From NCBI GenBank assembly GCA_021734025.1, contig JAIPJS010000003.1, positions 28,332-92,331 on the forward strand: a stretch of DNA of 64,000 bases. Direction: 5' to 3'. The notes under the pieces were generated by a model. The model did no database searches, was not told the DNA's origin, and was given only the letters and a program-made list of their open reading frames with translations. Each line of letters starts with the position of its first letter. Positions within the stretch are counted from its first letter, which is position 1. The position numbers were made by a program, and so were the translations under genes. The DNA is from Candidatus Neomarinimicrobiota bacterium (GTDB taxonomy: Bacteria; Fidelibacterota; JAANXI01). Positions 8,822 through 19,150 of the stretch are shown piece by piece.

Positions 8822-10225
8822 ATGTGTGGAATAATTGGCGTTCACAATAATCCGGAAGCATCGGTGCTCAGTTACCTTGGCATGTATGCGTTACAGCACC
8901 GGGGACAGGAAAGTGCCGGGATTGTCTCGACAGACGGGAATGTGGCATTTAAGCACCACGGGATGGGGTTGGTCGCAGATGTGTTTTCGGATCGGAAGAT
9001 CCTGGAAAACCTGAAGGGCGGAAGTGCTATCGGGCATAATCGGTATTCCACCACTGGCGGCTCGCACATGGTGAACGTCCAGCCGCTGCTATTCAATTAT
9101 CGCGGTGGTAAACTGGCGATCAGTCATAACGGTAACCTGGTAAACATCGCCGAGATTCGCGATCGGCTTATCAATAACGGGGCATTGTTCCAGACGACGT
9201 CTGACACGGAAATCATCATGCACCTGATCGCCCACAGCGATAAGGACACCCTGGTGGATCGAACGCTGGACGCCTTTCGGCAGGTCCAGGGGGCATATTC
9301 ACTTTTAATTCTGACCGAAGATGAACTAATTGCTGCCAGGGATCCCCATGGATTCCGGCCGCTCTGTATGGGGAAACTGGGGGAGACCACTATCTTTGCA
9401 AGTGAGTCGTGTGCGTTTGATCTGATTGGCGCCGAGTATATCCGGGATATTGAGCCGGGCGAGCTGGTAAGCGTCAATAACAGCGGACTCCAGTCATACG
9501 AAATTACCAACCAAATTGACCGAAGACACTGTGTCTTCGAGTACGTTTATTTTTCGCGTCCGGACAGCCGGATTTACAGCGATAACGTGGACAAAACCCG
9601 CCGGAAACTCGGGAAGAACCTGGCGCACGAAGCGCCATGTCCCAACGCCGATATCGTCATCTCCGTTCCGGATTCCAGTAATACCGCCGCCCTGGGATAT
9701 GCCCGGGAAAGCGGTCTCCGGTTCGAGCTGGGACTCATCCGGAATCACTATGTTGGGCGGACGTTTATCCATCCGACCCAAACCATGCGGGACACCAGCG
9801 TGCGCATCAAGTTTAACACCGTCGAAGGTGTACTCAACGGAAAAAAAGTCGTGGTCGTGGAAGATTCAATTGTTCGTGGCACCACGCTAAAATCTCTCAC
9901 GAAACTTCTCCGGGAATCCGGTGCGGCAGAAGTGCACATCCGGGTCAGCTCACCGCCGATTAAGCATCCCTGCTTTTACGGATTGGATTTTCCGGAACGA
10001 GACAGTCTCATCGCCAATAATATGAGCATTGAGGAGATGCGGACATTCCTGAACGTGGACAGTCTGCAGTATCTTTCCATAGAGGGGATGATCACCGCGT
10101 CGGACCTCGATCCTGACGATTTTTGCCACGCCTGCTTTTCCGGTGATTATCCCGTGTCGATCCGGGACGAGGGGATGCACGATAAAACCCGGTATGAATC
10201 CGAACCGGAGGTCGCCGCCCCGTAA
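8822..10225 (+). CDS. purF: Amidophosphoribosyltransferase PurF, iron-sulfur type
   Basis: 467 aa. It begins MCGIIGV, so Cys2 is the N-terminal nucleophile of the glutamine amidotransferase domain and there is no propeptide beyond Met. The PRPP-binding loop is VVVVEDSIVRGTT (about 343-355). The enzyme makes 5-phosphoribosylamine from PRPP and glutamine, the first step of purine synthesis. Cysteines C237, C384, C435 and C438 sit in the contexts of the four [4Fe-4S] ligands of Bacillus-type PurF (HCVFEYVYF, KHPCFYG, FCHACFSG), so a cluster is expected. A GAGG lies further than usual from the ATG. A hairpin follows the stop. Confidence 0.97.
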   Translation: MCGIIGVHNNPEASVLSYLGMYALQHRGQESAGIVSTDGNVAFKHHGMGLVADVFSDRKILENLKGGSAIGHNRYSTTGGSHMVNVQPLLFNYRGGKLAISHNGNLVNIAEIRDRLINNGALFQTTSDTEIIMHLIAHSDKDTLVDRTLDAFRQVQGAYSLLILTEDELIAARDPHGFRPLCMGKLGETTIFASESCAFDLIGAEYIRDIEPGELVSVNNSGLQSYEITNQIDRRHCVFEYVYFSRPDSRIYSDNVDKTRRKLGKNLAHEAPCPNADIVISVPDSSNTAALGYARESGLRFELGLIRNHYVGRTFIHPTQTMRDTSVRIKFNTVEGVLNGKKVVVVEDSIVRGTTLKSLTKLLRESGAAEVHIRVSSPPIKHPCFYGLDFPERDSLIANNMSIEEMRTFLNVDSLQYLSIEGMITASDLDPDDFCHACFSGDYPVSIRDEGMHDKTRYESEPEVAAP

Positions 10226-10250
10226 ACATCGTTTCTTCAATCACAAAATT

Positions 10251-10272
10251 CCCCGAGGTCTCTGCCTCGGGG
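10251..10272 (+). terminator. Hairpin after purF, possible terminator
   Basis: A perfect 8-bp stem CCCCGAGG/CCTCGGGG with loop TCTCTG begins 26 bp after the purF stop. It lacks a proper T-run (GTAGTTCATTTT follows), so it may be a weak terminator or a stability hairpin. Confidence 0.5.
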
Positions 10273-11125
10273 TAGTTCATTTTAGCGGCACTGTGGTGTA
10301 TTCACTTTATCATACTCCTCACAAGAATCCTTTGGACTCGGAATTAGGAAAAATTACAAGATCCTGAAAAGTTTTGTATCCTGACAGAATTAGCCTGCAG
10401 AAAAGTGCGGGCCATTAACAGGCTGACCCGGGAATTTCTATCATTTGCCTGCCCACAAATGTGTCAGACATTTCTTCGTATTGTAACAAGGTTAAACCCT
10501 TTACAATATGGATTATAGATGTATTATCTGATAATCTACTTGAAGTCAAATTTTCTGAGCCCACAATAGATATACCAGACGGCAATGAGAACCTGAGCAA
10601 CACCTCGAGACTTGGAAACCATGACTGCATCGAAGGATCTCCGGAAAAACCTCTACTATTGCTTGAAAGACGACTTCACTATGGTTTTGTCTCTTCAAGT
10701 ACAGTAACAAATTGAAATATAGTAGGATATAAGGAGAAGTAAAAGTATCACATGAGGAACGCGCTCCGGGAGCCACTTGCTTTAAGGGGGATTTTATACG
10801 TACGAAGATATTGGACCGCATAGCTTCGGAATTATCACTTGAAATATCGATTACCGCATTTATGCTAAATCCTGAAGATTAGCATGTTAAATTTAATTGA
10901 CAATTGACGAGTGGTTGTTGATTTTAAAAGTACATTTGATTGTTAAATTGCCCTGATTATAGACTGAAAATTATCGAATTGCATAGCGTTCAAAATAGGA
11001 CGTATGCCGCGGAAAATATTTTTTGTTTCGGGAAATTGTGGATTCATTTTTTATCACATCGGTCGATATTAGAATATGGTATATAGGGTAAAGTTATATA
11101 AAGGGTCTGAGTTTTTTCTCTGACT
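10273..11125. other. Long AT-rich intergenic region before the hybrid sensor gene
   Basis: No intact gene is supported. Short open frames on both strands (at most 91 codons) show no recognisable protein and shift frame when followed. On the minus strand between about 10,450 and 10,680, fragments in two frames resemble coding sequence, so a decayed gene is possible. The last 250 bp are AT-rich and hold the promoter of the sensor gene. Overlapping copies of ATTGAC occur near 10,899. Confidence 0.4.
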
Positions 11126-14100
11126 ATGCGACGGTTGCGTAAAATATCGAATTACCTCTCTGCCTTTCAGGGGTTCCCTGGAATTTGCTTGTTGGTGCTC
11201 TTCCTCAGTCTGCATTTAAATTTATTTGCCAAGCAGGAGCTTGGTACCTTTGAACCCCTGACGGTAGAAGACGGGTTGTCCCAAAGTGCCGTTAACGCTA
11301 TCCTCCAGGATGAAAGAGGATTTATCTGGTTTGGCACCGATGAAGGTTTGAATAAGTACTCCGGGTATGATTTTGAAATATTGAAATCATCCTTCACGGA
11401 TACTGCCTCTCTGCGAAATAACAAGGTTCTGGCACTTGCGCAAAACACTCCGGGTTACATGTGGATTGGCACCGGAGGCGGTATGGACAGGCTAAATATC
11501 CGTACCGGAGCATTTCAAAAATTTCCGGAGCAGTTTCGCGTCGAAGGTAACTTGACGAATAGTTATGTCACGGATTTGTATGCAGAGAATGACAGTCTTC
11601 TCTGGATAGCCAGTGCCTGGGGACTAAATAAATTCAATATCGAAGAGAATAAGGTTCTTCAGTACCTGGAATGTGATTATGATACGACACCCGACTCAGT
11701 TAATATGGCTAGGATTTGGAACATCTATGACGATGAAAATGGGCTCCTCTTATTGGGAACGGATGGTGGAGTCAGGTTCTTCGACAAGACGAAGGGAGAA
11801 TACGTTGCTCCCTACAGCGAATTTGCGGATTTCTTCTATGGAATAGAGGATTTGCAGGTGAGCGCGGTCACCGGCACAGGCAACACTGAACTGTGGCTCG
11901 GGACGGAAAACGGATTATATCATCTCAATCGTGAAACCGGGGATATCCGGCACTATGTACAGGATCCCAATTCCGAAAACACCTTGTCGAATTCCACAGT
12001 ATTATCTCTGCTGCAGGATGATGATGGAAATCTGTGGATAGGAACCAACTGGGGACTGAACAGATTTCGGCCGGAAAGTCAGGAATTTAATCAGTTCCAT
12101 CACGTTCAGGGCAATCGGTACAGTTTGAGCAGCAACGGCATCTCCACCATGTATATGGACAAAAGTGGAATCCTGTGGTTTGGAACCTATCGCAACGGTG
12201 TGAATAAATATGTCCCGTCTAAGCAGGTATTTAATAATTATCGGAGTATGACCACCGCATCCGGTGAGACACTGCAGGACAGAGATGTACATGGCCTCCA
12301 GGAAAAAAATAGCCAGGAAATATGGCTCGGAACTTACACCGGCATCTATATACTGAATCCGGAAACCAATACACTTAATAAATTTGAGCCGGACCAGTGT
12401 GATCTCTCAGAAAATTTTATTCGGGACTTTCTTATCGATAGTCAGGGAATTCTTTGGGTTTCAATTACCGGTCAAAACAGCCCTCAGCTCCTGAGGTATG
12501 AAATGAAGTCCGGCGATTGCCGGGTTTTTCAAAACGATCCGGCGGATGCGGAAAGTCTTCCCCGGGCAGGCGTACTCGCAATTTACGAGGACCGGTCCAA
12601 CACATTGTGGCTCGGCACGGACGGAGCAGGGCTCATCCGGTATGACAAAAAAACCGATCGGTTTATTCAGTACGTGACGCCGGATTATGAGGACACCACG
12701 GCAATCGCCGGGAATTATGTGGTAAATATGATGGAGGACCAGCAAAATAATTTTTGGATTGCAACAGACGGCGGTCTCAGTTTGATGGACCGGAAGTCGC
12801 AAACTTTTACCACAATACCGACCCGGGATGTACAGCCTGGCGGGCTCAGTCATTATGAAATTACCGATATTTATGAGACGCGCGACAGTGTACTCTGGGT
12901 CGGGACATCCAACGGTCTCAACCGTTACGATTCCAAAGCCGATACCTTCAAAATCTTCAATGAAGATGATGGCTTAAAGAGTAGTAATATCTATGGTATA
13001 ACGGAGGATGAAAATGGCGGGATCTGGATAAGCACTTCACGCGGCCTCGCAAGATTTAGCCCGGACAGTTACTCCTTTGCCGTTTTCAGGCGCTCTGACG
13101 GGATTATTGTATCGGATTTTAATCTTGGTTCCTGTATTACCACGGAGTCAGGGGAAGTCTTTTTTGGTGGTCGGAAAGGGCTGGTGAGTTTTAAACCTGG
13201 TAAATTAGAGCCATCTCAAATTAAACCGCCTGTCGTCATTTCTGAGTTTCGTCTGTACGAGGAGCCCCATATCATACCGGAGGATCACAGCATTGAGCTC
13301 CGACATGATCAACAATTCTTTTCATTCGAATTTGCAGTGCTGGATTATACTCATCCGGAAGAAAACAAATATCAGTACATTCTGGAAGGGCTGGACACAC
13401 AATGGCGCAGGGCAGGAACGCGGCATGCAGTCGGTTACACCAATGTGAGTCCGGGTGAATACACATTTCGGGTGCGTGGGGCGAATGTCTGGGGACAATG
13501 GAATGAGGCAGAACCGGTGCATATTACCATCATTCCGCCGTACTGGCAGAGAGCCTGGTTTCAAATATTAGTCGGACTATTCATTGTTGGAATAATTGTT
13601 GGAACAATCCGATATAGGGTTTATCAGGTTAATGCCAGGGAGCGGGAATTAGAGCACCAGGTTAATGAACGTACCCGGCAGATACGGCAAAAGAACAAGG
13701 AACTCATCCGTACCCGGCAGGCATTGGCCGAGGAGAAGGAACGGTTGGCTGTAACGCTCCACTCCATCGGTGACGGGGTAATTACCACGGATATCCATGG
13801 GGATGTGGTTCTGGTGAATGAGGTAGCCGAAAAACTGACAGGATGGCCCCACGAAGTGGCCATGGGAAAGCCGCTGGAGGAAGTCTTCAGGATTATCCAC
13901 GAGCGAACCCGGAGACCTCTGCCAAATCCCGTAGAAAAGGTACTGGAAAGCGAATCGATTGTCGAGCTGGCCAACGGTACGGTACTGGTAGCCAAAGATG
14001 GTACCGAGCGGATTATCGCCGACAGTGGCGCACCGATCAAAAGCCAGGATGACGAGACCATTGGCGTTGTGCTGGTTTTCCGGGATGTCACCAAGGAGCA

Positions 14101-15280
14101 CCGTCTGGAAGAAGAGATACAGAAGACCGAGAAACTCCGGTCAGTGGGAATCCTTGCCGGCGGAATTGCGCACGATTTTAACAACGTTCTGGCAGTCATT
14201 GTGGGGAATTTATCCCTGTCAAAGTTGAAACTTGAGGAGGAGCACCCGGTTAATAACTATGTTTCGATTGCGGAAGAAGCCGCATGGCGGGCCAAGGAGC
14301 TCACCCAGCAGTTGCTGACGCTCTCCAAAGGTGGTGAGCCGGTCCGGGAGATCGGCACCATCGAAGAACCGGTATCCCAGGCCGCAGAGATGGCGCTGAG
14401 AGGGTCAAACGTCTCGTGTGACATCGATATACCGTCCGACCTGTCCGAAGTAATGATTGATGACAGTCAAATTCATCAGGTGGTCAAAAACCTGGTAATT
14501 AACGCGGACCAGGCGATGCCGGACGGCGGGAACATCAGAATTAATGGAGAAAATGTAACCATAAAATTGGATTCAGAAGTTCCGTTGAATCCAGGGGATT
14601 ACGTCTGCATCCAGGTGCGTGATGCCGGGGAAGGTATCCCGCCGGAAAACCAGGACAAAATTTTCGATCCCTATTTTACCACGAAAGAGGATGGCACCGG
14701 TTTGGGACTCTTTGTTGCCTATTCCATCGTAAATAAGCACGACGGCTTACTTACCGTTGATTCACGTCCCGGCGAAGGAGCAACCTTCACGTTTTACCTG
14801 CCTGCGGCCGAAAATGTATCCGGGGAGAAGGAACAAATTGACACTGAAGCCTCGGGCGAACAGGACGTGGTGCCCGCTGATAAAAACACAGAAGAAGTAG
14901 GGGAACTGAGGATCCTGGCTATGGATGATGAGGACGCGGTGCGTCAGGTGGTCAGGGATATGCTGGAAATCCTGGGCTATAAGGTCATCACCGCCAAAAA
15001 CGGGGAAGAGGCAGTCACTTCGTATCAGGAAGCGATGGAAAACGAAAACACGTTTGATGCCGTCATACTAGATTTGACGATTCAGGGAGGAATGGGCGGC
15101 AAAGAGACAATTGAAAAACTCCAGGAAATCGACCCGGACGTTCGCGCAATTGTATCGAGTGGATATTCCAATAATCCGATTATGGCTAACTACGAAGAAT
15201 ATGGATTTAGGGGTATGGTTCCCAAGCCGTATAAATTAAACGAGATGCAAACGGTGCTTCGGAAGGTTGTACAAAGTTAA
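11126..15280 (+). CDS. Very large hybrid two-component sensor: Reg_prop beta-propeller, Y_Y_Y, PAS, histidine kinase and receiver
   Basis: 1384 aa. An N-terminal signal/anchor (GICLLVLFLSLHLNLFA) precedes some 650 residues of two-component propeller repeats with units such as GFIWFGTDEGLNKY and LWLGTDGAGLIRYD. A Y_Y_Y domain follows (about 745-805), then a membrane helix near 812-828, a coiled linker, a PAS domain (about 865-985), a HisKA domain with H1016 in GGIAHDFNNV, an ATPase domain (DAGEGIPP, TGLGLFV) and a C-terminal receiver with phospho-acceptor D1316 in AVILDLTI. The sensor faces the periplasm, where such propellers often detect polysaccharide fragments. There is no DNA-binding domain and no adjacent partner gene, so output must pass to another protein. 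Confidence 0.93.
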   Translation: MRRLRKISNYLSAFQGFPGICLLVLFLSLHLNLFAKQELGTFEPLTVEDGLSQSAVNAILQDERGFIWFGTDEGLNKYSGYDFEILKSSFTDTASLRNNKVLALAQNTPGYMWIGTGGGMDRLNIRTGAFQKFPEQFRVEGNLTNSYVTDLYAENDSLLWIASAWGLNKFNIEENKVLQYLECDYDTTPDSVNMARIWNIYDDENGLLLLGTDGGVRFFDKTKGEYVAPYSEFADFFYGIEDLQVSAVTGTGNTELWLGTENGLYHLNRETGDIRHYVQDPNSENTLSNSTVLSLLQDDDGNLWIGTNWGLNRFRPESQEFNQFHHVQGNRYSLSSNGISTMYMDKSGILWFGTYRNGVNKYVPSKQVFNNYRSMTTASGETLQDRDVHGLQEKNSQEIWLGTYTGIYILNPETNTLNKFEPDQCDLSENFIRDFLIDSQGILWVSITGQNSPQLLRYEMKSGDCRVFQNDPADAESLPRAGVLAIYEDRSNTLWLGTDGAGLIRYDKKTDRFIQYVTPDYEDTTAIAGNYVVNMMEDQQNNFWIATDGGLSLMDRKSQTFTTIPTRDVQPGGLSHYEITDIYETRDSVLWVGTSNGLNRYDSKADTFKIFNEDDGLKSSNIYGITEDENGGIWISTSRGLARFSPDSYSFAVFRRSDGIIVSDFNLGSCITTESGEVFFGGRKGLVSFKPGKLEPSQIKPPVVISEFRLYEEPHIIPEDHSIELRHDQQFFSFEFAVLDYTHPEENKYQYILEGLDTQWRRAGTRHAVGYTNVSPGEYTFRVRGANVWGQWNEAEPVHITIIPPYWQRAWFQILVGLFIVGIIVGTIRYRVYQVNARERELEHQVNERTRQIRQKNKELIRTRQALAEEKERLAVTLHSIGDGVITTDIHGDVVLVNEVAEKLTGWPHEVAMGKPLEEVFRIIHERTRRPLPNPVEKVLESESIVELANGTVLVAKDGTERIIADSGAPIKSQDDETIGVVLVFRDVTKEHRLEEEIQKTEKLRSVGILAGGIAHDFNNVLAVIVGNLSLSKLKLEEEHPVNNYVSIAEEAAWRAKELTQQLLTLSKGGEPVREIGTIEEPVSQAAEMALRGSNVSCDIDIPSDLSEVMIDDSQIHQVVKNLVINADQAMPDGGNIRINGENVTIKLDSEVPLNPGDYVCIQVRDAGEGIPPENQDKIFDPYFTTKEDGTGLGLFVAYSIVNKHDGLLTVDSRPGEGATFTFYLPAAENVSGEKEQIDTEASGEQDVVPADKNTEEVGELRILAMDDEDAVRQVVRDMLEILGYKVITAKNGEEAVTSYQEAMENENTFDAVILDLTIQGGMGGKETIEKLQEIDPDVRAIVSSGYSNNPIMANYEEYGFRGMVPKPYKLNEMQTVLRKVVQS

Positions 15281-15769
15281 CGGCAGTATCTGAGTGTTAG
15301 GGTGATCAGGTAACGGCGTGTTATGGTGTTACTGTGTTTTCGGGTTATCGTTAATGGCGGTTAGGAGTCTTGAGTCCTTCGTCCGTGTGTCAAACGTTTT
15401 AATAGTATCTACTTCAGCGGATAATCGATAGTAGTTGGTTGTTTATAGTTCGTTATGCTCGTTACCCCCTCTCCTTCTTTCATCTTACTAAAAATCCACG
15501 TACAGCGAAAAAAATCAGATAAAAATATATATTCGCAAGTCTAGTGATCAACGATCCACAAACAACGGACAACCTACAGTTTTTCCCCTTCTCCCTCCTG
15601 CTTTCTCCTTTCCAGGTAACAACCGAGTATGAGTAAGATTAAGAAATACCGTACTCTCTATACCCTTATACCTTTATCCCTCTTTTTCCCGAATTCCCGC
15701 TATGAGAAATACACGCAGAATGCTACCTTAAAGGCTGGTAACCACTGACCCGAGGAATAGTCTATATCC
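15281..15769. other. Intergenic region between sensor kinase and exonuclease-DinG genes
   Basis: No gene or RNA is supported. It contains pyrimidine-rich low-complexity stretches and short heptamer-like repeats such as TATACCCTTATACCTTTATCC near 15,659. The reverse complement of this pattern recurs near 60,061. Promoter elements for the helicase gene must be near its end, but none stands out. Confidence 0.4.
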
Positions 15770-18649
15770 ATGTTAGATGACAAAATTTTTCAGAAGATTC
15801 ACCTGGAGACCTTTATATCCCTGGACACCGAAACCACCGGCTTCGATCCGTTGCAGGACGACATCATCGAATTTGCTGCTGTGAAGTACGAAAAAGGGGA
15901 ACCGGTTGATGAAATCAGCTTTCTTATTCAGCCACGAAAGACGGTGCCGGAAGAGATTACCCGGATTACGGGTATTTCCAACGATATGGTCAAAGATGCG
16001 CCGCGATATGAGGATTTCCACAAAGAAATCCGGGACTTCCTTGCCGATTATCCCGTCGTAGCGCATAATATTGATTTTGACATTAATATGCTGGAAGCCC
16101 ACTATCAGCGATCCGGTAGTGATCCGCCGGAGAATCAGCTGTATGACTCGCTGATCCTGGCCAGAACCTTTGCCTGGTGGCTTGTGGATCACAAATTGAA
16201 GACGGTGGCCAGGGCGTTCGGCGTGGAACGTTCCAACGAGCACCGGGCGCTGGCCGACGCGAAGATGGCCGGCGACAGCTTCCTGAAACTCGTCGGTATG
16301 ATGGTCGCTACGCCGCTGGAGACCATACGCCAGTGCAATCACCTGTTGTCAGACGTGGACGTCCACACAAAGCAACTGTTTGTCGACGTGGCCAACCTCC
16401 TGATTTCCCGGAATGAACCTGAGGGTATTGGCGAGCCGCCGCTGAAGCCACCGAAGCGATTCAACATCTATGGGGAAGGCGGCCTGGAGTTCGACGGCAT
16501 GGGGGAACCGCTGGAATCCATCGATACGTTCGAGCTGACCCGCTATTTTACCAAAGATGGCGCCCTGGGACAGTCCCTGAGCAAATTCGAGGAGCGGGAC
16601 GCCCAGGCGGCTATGGCGGAAGCTGTGGCGAATTCATTGAACGATGGCACCTTTCTGGTGGCGGAAGCCGGCACCGGAGTCGGCAAGTCCCTGGCGTATA
16701 CGCTGCCCGGCATCCTCTGGGCGCTGAAAAATAACGATCGCGGCGAGCGGCTGGTCATCAGCAGCAACACCAAGAATCTCCAGGAGCAGCTCTTTTACAA
16801 GGATATCCCGTTTATTCACGACAGGCTCGGACTTGAGTTCAAAGCCGTCCTGCTGAAGGGGCGATCCAACTATCTTTGTAAAAACAAGTGGGCGGACTTT
16901 TTCAGGAACGTCAGCCGGTTTGCAAAGAGGGAGCGTGTCGGAGCGCTGCCAATTGTGATTTGGGCGTCACAGACCGAAACCGGGGATATTTCCGAAAACA
17001 ACGGCTTCCATGAGGGGCGCAATGCCAATCTCTGGAACAAGGTTGCCAGTGAGAGTGGGTACTGCACCACCAAGCGGTGCCAGAAATTCAACGGCTGTTT
17101 CCTGGGGCCGCTGAAAAAGCATGCAACCAACGCACATTTGGTATTGGTGAATCATTCGCTGCTGTTGGCGGATGCGGCATCCGGGCACATGGCCATTCCC
17201 GAGTATCACCATCTGGTGGTGGATGAGGCGCACAACCTGGAGAACAGCGCGTACCGGTATTTTGCGTCGGAGTTCGACATCTGGAAGATACGAAACGCGA
17301 CAGGAACGCTTTACACCAAGAGTCGGGCGGAGTACGGCATCCTGGCGACGCTCAGGGTGGCTGTGACGCAAATGGACGAGGAGAAGGAGACTGGTGGTCT
17401 TGAATCCCAAATCGATGCTTCCATAGAAGGCTTAAGCGCCCTGGAGAAGGCGGCAGATGCGTTCCTTTCTGACTTTCACACCCAGGCCGCCCGTAATCAG
17501 CGCCAGTTTACCTACACCGAACGGGTGCGCTATACCAGCGAGTCCAGGCCGTTCGATTCGCTGGGCAAGCAAATCCAGGTAGTAAGGAACAGCTTTAAAG
17601 AGGTGATGGGCGTTCTGAAGGAACTCCATCAGCACCTGAAGGATTTCAGCGACGACTATATCACCGATGTGGATCAGATCCGGCAGGATATCCAATACAG
17701 TTACGATGAGCTGATAGAGATTGCGCATACCTTCCACGCCATCACCGAGGCCGCGGATCCCGAACAGATCTACTGGTACGAGCTGCCGGTGAGCGAAAAG
17801 GGCCAGCCGAAGTTCATTACCACGCCGATTTCCGTTGGGGAGGTGCTGACCATGCACATGTACGACGAACTCCGCACGGCCGTTTTCACCTCGGCAACGT
17901 TAAAGGTGGCCGATTCGTTTAAGTATTTTAAGAGTCGCACCGGACTGGATACGTTGGAGGAACGGGAAGTGGTCACCGCGGACTTCGGGAGCCCGTATTA
18001 TCTTTCGGAGCAGATCATCGGCTGCGTGACATCCTATGTTGAACGCCCGGGATCGGAGGAACACAGCAAGCAGTTAGCCGAGATTGTCAGGAATATCACC
18101 GAACGATATCAGCGCGGTACTTTGGTGCTGACGACCTCATACCGGAATATGGATCAGATCTTCAGCGGCATCGAGAGCTACTACCGGGAGATGGAAATCG
18201 GGCTCTTGCGGCAAACCAGAAACATCTCCCGCACCGACCTCATCGAGCAGTTCCGGGATGAGCAGTCCTCGGTACTCATCGGCACCGAAAGCTTCTGGGA
18301 GGGGGTAGACGTACCCGGGGAAGCGCTCCAGGTGCTGCTCATTGGCAAACTGCCGTTTTCGGTGCCCACCGATCCGGTGGTGGAGGCCAATACGGCGGCT
18401 ATCGAGGAGGCCGGCGGGAACGGATTTATTGATTATACGCTGCCGGAGGCCATCATCCAATTCCGCCAGGGCTTCGGCCGGCTCATCCGCTCCAGCACCG
18501 ACTCCGGTGTGGTCATCATCGCCGATCCCCGTGTCGCCACTAAACAGTACGGCCGCTACATTGCCGATTCGCTCCCCATCGACCTGGAAATCTGCCAGAC
18601 GCAGGATGCACTGTTTGATATGCTGGATAACTGGTTCCGGCGGAATTGA
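15770..18649 (+). CDS. dinG: DnaQ-like 3'-5' exonuclease fused to DinG-type helicase
   Basis: 959 aa. Residues 1-180 form a DEDD exonuclease: FISLDTETTGFDPLQDDIIE, HNIDFDINML and EHRALADAKM. From about 280 a superfamily 2 XPD/DinG helicase follows, with Walker A EAGTGVGKSLAY, DEAH box LVVDEAHN and C-terminal GTESFWEGVDVPGE and FRQGFGRLIRS. Cysteines 370, 432, 437 and 443 have the C-x4-C-x5-C spacing of the iron-sulfur domain of E. coli DinG. The protein should unwind or trim DNA during repair, for example at R-loops or stalled forks; in fused homologues the exonuclease part dominates activity. The chosen ATG follows GAGGAATAGTCTATATCC. Confidence 0.93.
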   Translation: MLDDKIFQKIHLETFISLDTETTGFDPLQDDIIEFAAVKYEKGEPVDEISFLIQPRKTVPEEITRITGISNDMVKDAPRYEDFHKEIRDFLADYPVVAHNIDFDINMLEAHYQRSGSDPPENQLYDSLILARTFAWWLVDHKLKTVARAFGVERSNEHRALADAKMAGDSFLKLVGMMVATPLETIRQCNHLLSDVDVHTKQLFVDVANLLISRNEPEGIGEPPLKPPKRFNIYGEGGLEFDGMGEPLESIDTFELTRYFTKDGALGQSLSKFEERDAQAAMAEAVANSLNDGTFLVAEAGTGVGKSLAYTLPGILWALKNNDRGERLVISSNTKNLQEQLFYKDIPFIHDRLGLEFKAVLLKGRSNYLCKNKWADFFRNVSRFAKRERVGALPIVIWASQTETGDISENNGFHEGRNANLWNKVASESGYCTTKRCQKFNGCFLGPLKKHATNAHLVLVNHSLLLADAASGHMAIPEYHHLVVDEAHNLENSAYRYFASEFDIWKIRNATGTLYTKSRAEYGILATLRVAVTQMDEEKETGGLESQIDASIEGLSALEKAADAFLSDFHTQAARNQRQFTYTERVRYTSESRPFDSLGKQIQVVRNSFKEVMGVLKELHQHLKDFSDDYITDVDQIRQDIQYSYDELIEIAHTFHAITEAADPEQIYWYELPVSEKGQPKFITTPISVGEVLTMHMYDELRTAVFTSATLKVADSFKYFKSRTGLDTLEEREVVTADFGSPYYLSEQIIGCVTSYVERPGSEEHSKQLAEIVRNITERYQRGTLVLTTSYRNMDQIFSGIESYYREMEIGLLRQTRNISRTDLIEQFRDEQSSVLIGTESFWEGVDVPGEALQVLLIGKLPFSVPTDPVVEANTAAIEEAGGNGFIDYTLPEAIIQFRQGFGRLIRSSTDSGVVIIADPRVATKQYGRYIADSLPIDLEICQTQDALFDMLDNWFRRN

Positions 18650-18720
18650 GGGATTTGTAAGCATCTTCACATGGCTTGTTATTAAATTTGTTTAGACGGA
18701 GGGGATTGGATTCAGCGGCC

Positions 18721-18905
18721 GTCCCTGGCGGGATGTTTCAGTTTCTTGGCTCATGAAACCCCGGGATGAATCCCGGGGCTATTCACTTGTCGCCCATGAC
18801 AGAACTATTCCATGATCACCAGTATAGTCCCGGAGGGACGATTGCATTTAGCCCACCACGATAGTGGTGGGAGAATGATCCACACCGATTATAAGTCCCG
18901 TGGGC
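18721..18905 (-). repeat. Composite palindromic element, copy 2, inverted orientation
   Basis: The hairpins occur in reverse order compared with other copies: GTCCCTGGCGGGA, CCCCGGGATGAATCCCGGGG (18759-18778), GTCCCGGAGGGAC (18827-18839), CCACCACGATAGTGGTGG, then a decayed AGTCCCGTGGG end. The element starts 71 bp after the dinG-fusion stop. The GC-rich CCGTCCC hairpin is missing and both ends are degenerate, so it is an older copy. Confidence 0.8.
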
Positions 18906-19001
18906 TCGTTAAATGTTTGCGTAACATTGATAGCGAAAGGCAATTTTTGAAGTTCGAACAGATGCTGTTGCTAAAATAACATTAACTCTTCAGAATCAAT
19001 T

Positions 19002-19037
19002 AAAAAAGCCCCGGCTTGCGACGCGCCGGGGCTTTTT
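19002..19037 (+). terminator. Strong intrinsic terminator, probably bidirectional
   Basis: AAAAAAGCCCCGGC pairs with GCCGGGGCTTTTT around a 9-nt loop. A-tract on one side and T-tract on the other would let it stop transcripts from either direction, between the helicase gene and the minus-strand zinc-ribbon gene. Confidence 0.85.
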
Positions 19038-19150
19038 GTATATAATTGAAGTTTGGCTTTCTTTAAGTTGAGTTCATAAACAAATTCTTTTTGGCCAGGA
19101 TTTCCGATCTGTAGTGACATGCCATGGCATGTCACTCATTCCGTGGTTAA

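Noticed and set aside
10415..10821. Short minus- and plus-strand open frames (71-91 codons) before the hybrid sensor, with pieces such as SGISIVGSE resembling a glycosyltransferase
   Set aside because: Similarity would need two frame changes and covers a few residues only; no ribosome binding site. Listed only as a possible decayed gene in the intergenic entry.
13624..14199. 191-codon minus-strand frame inside the hybrid sensor gene
   Set aside because: Serine/arginine-rich shadow of the PAS and HisKA region.
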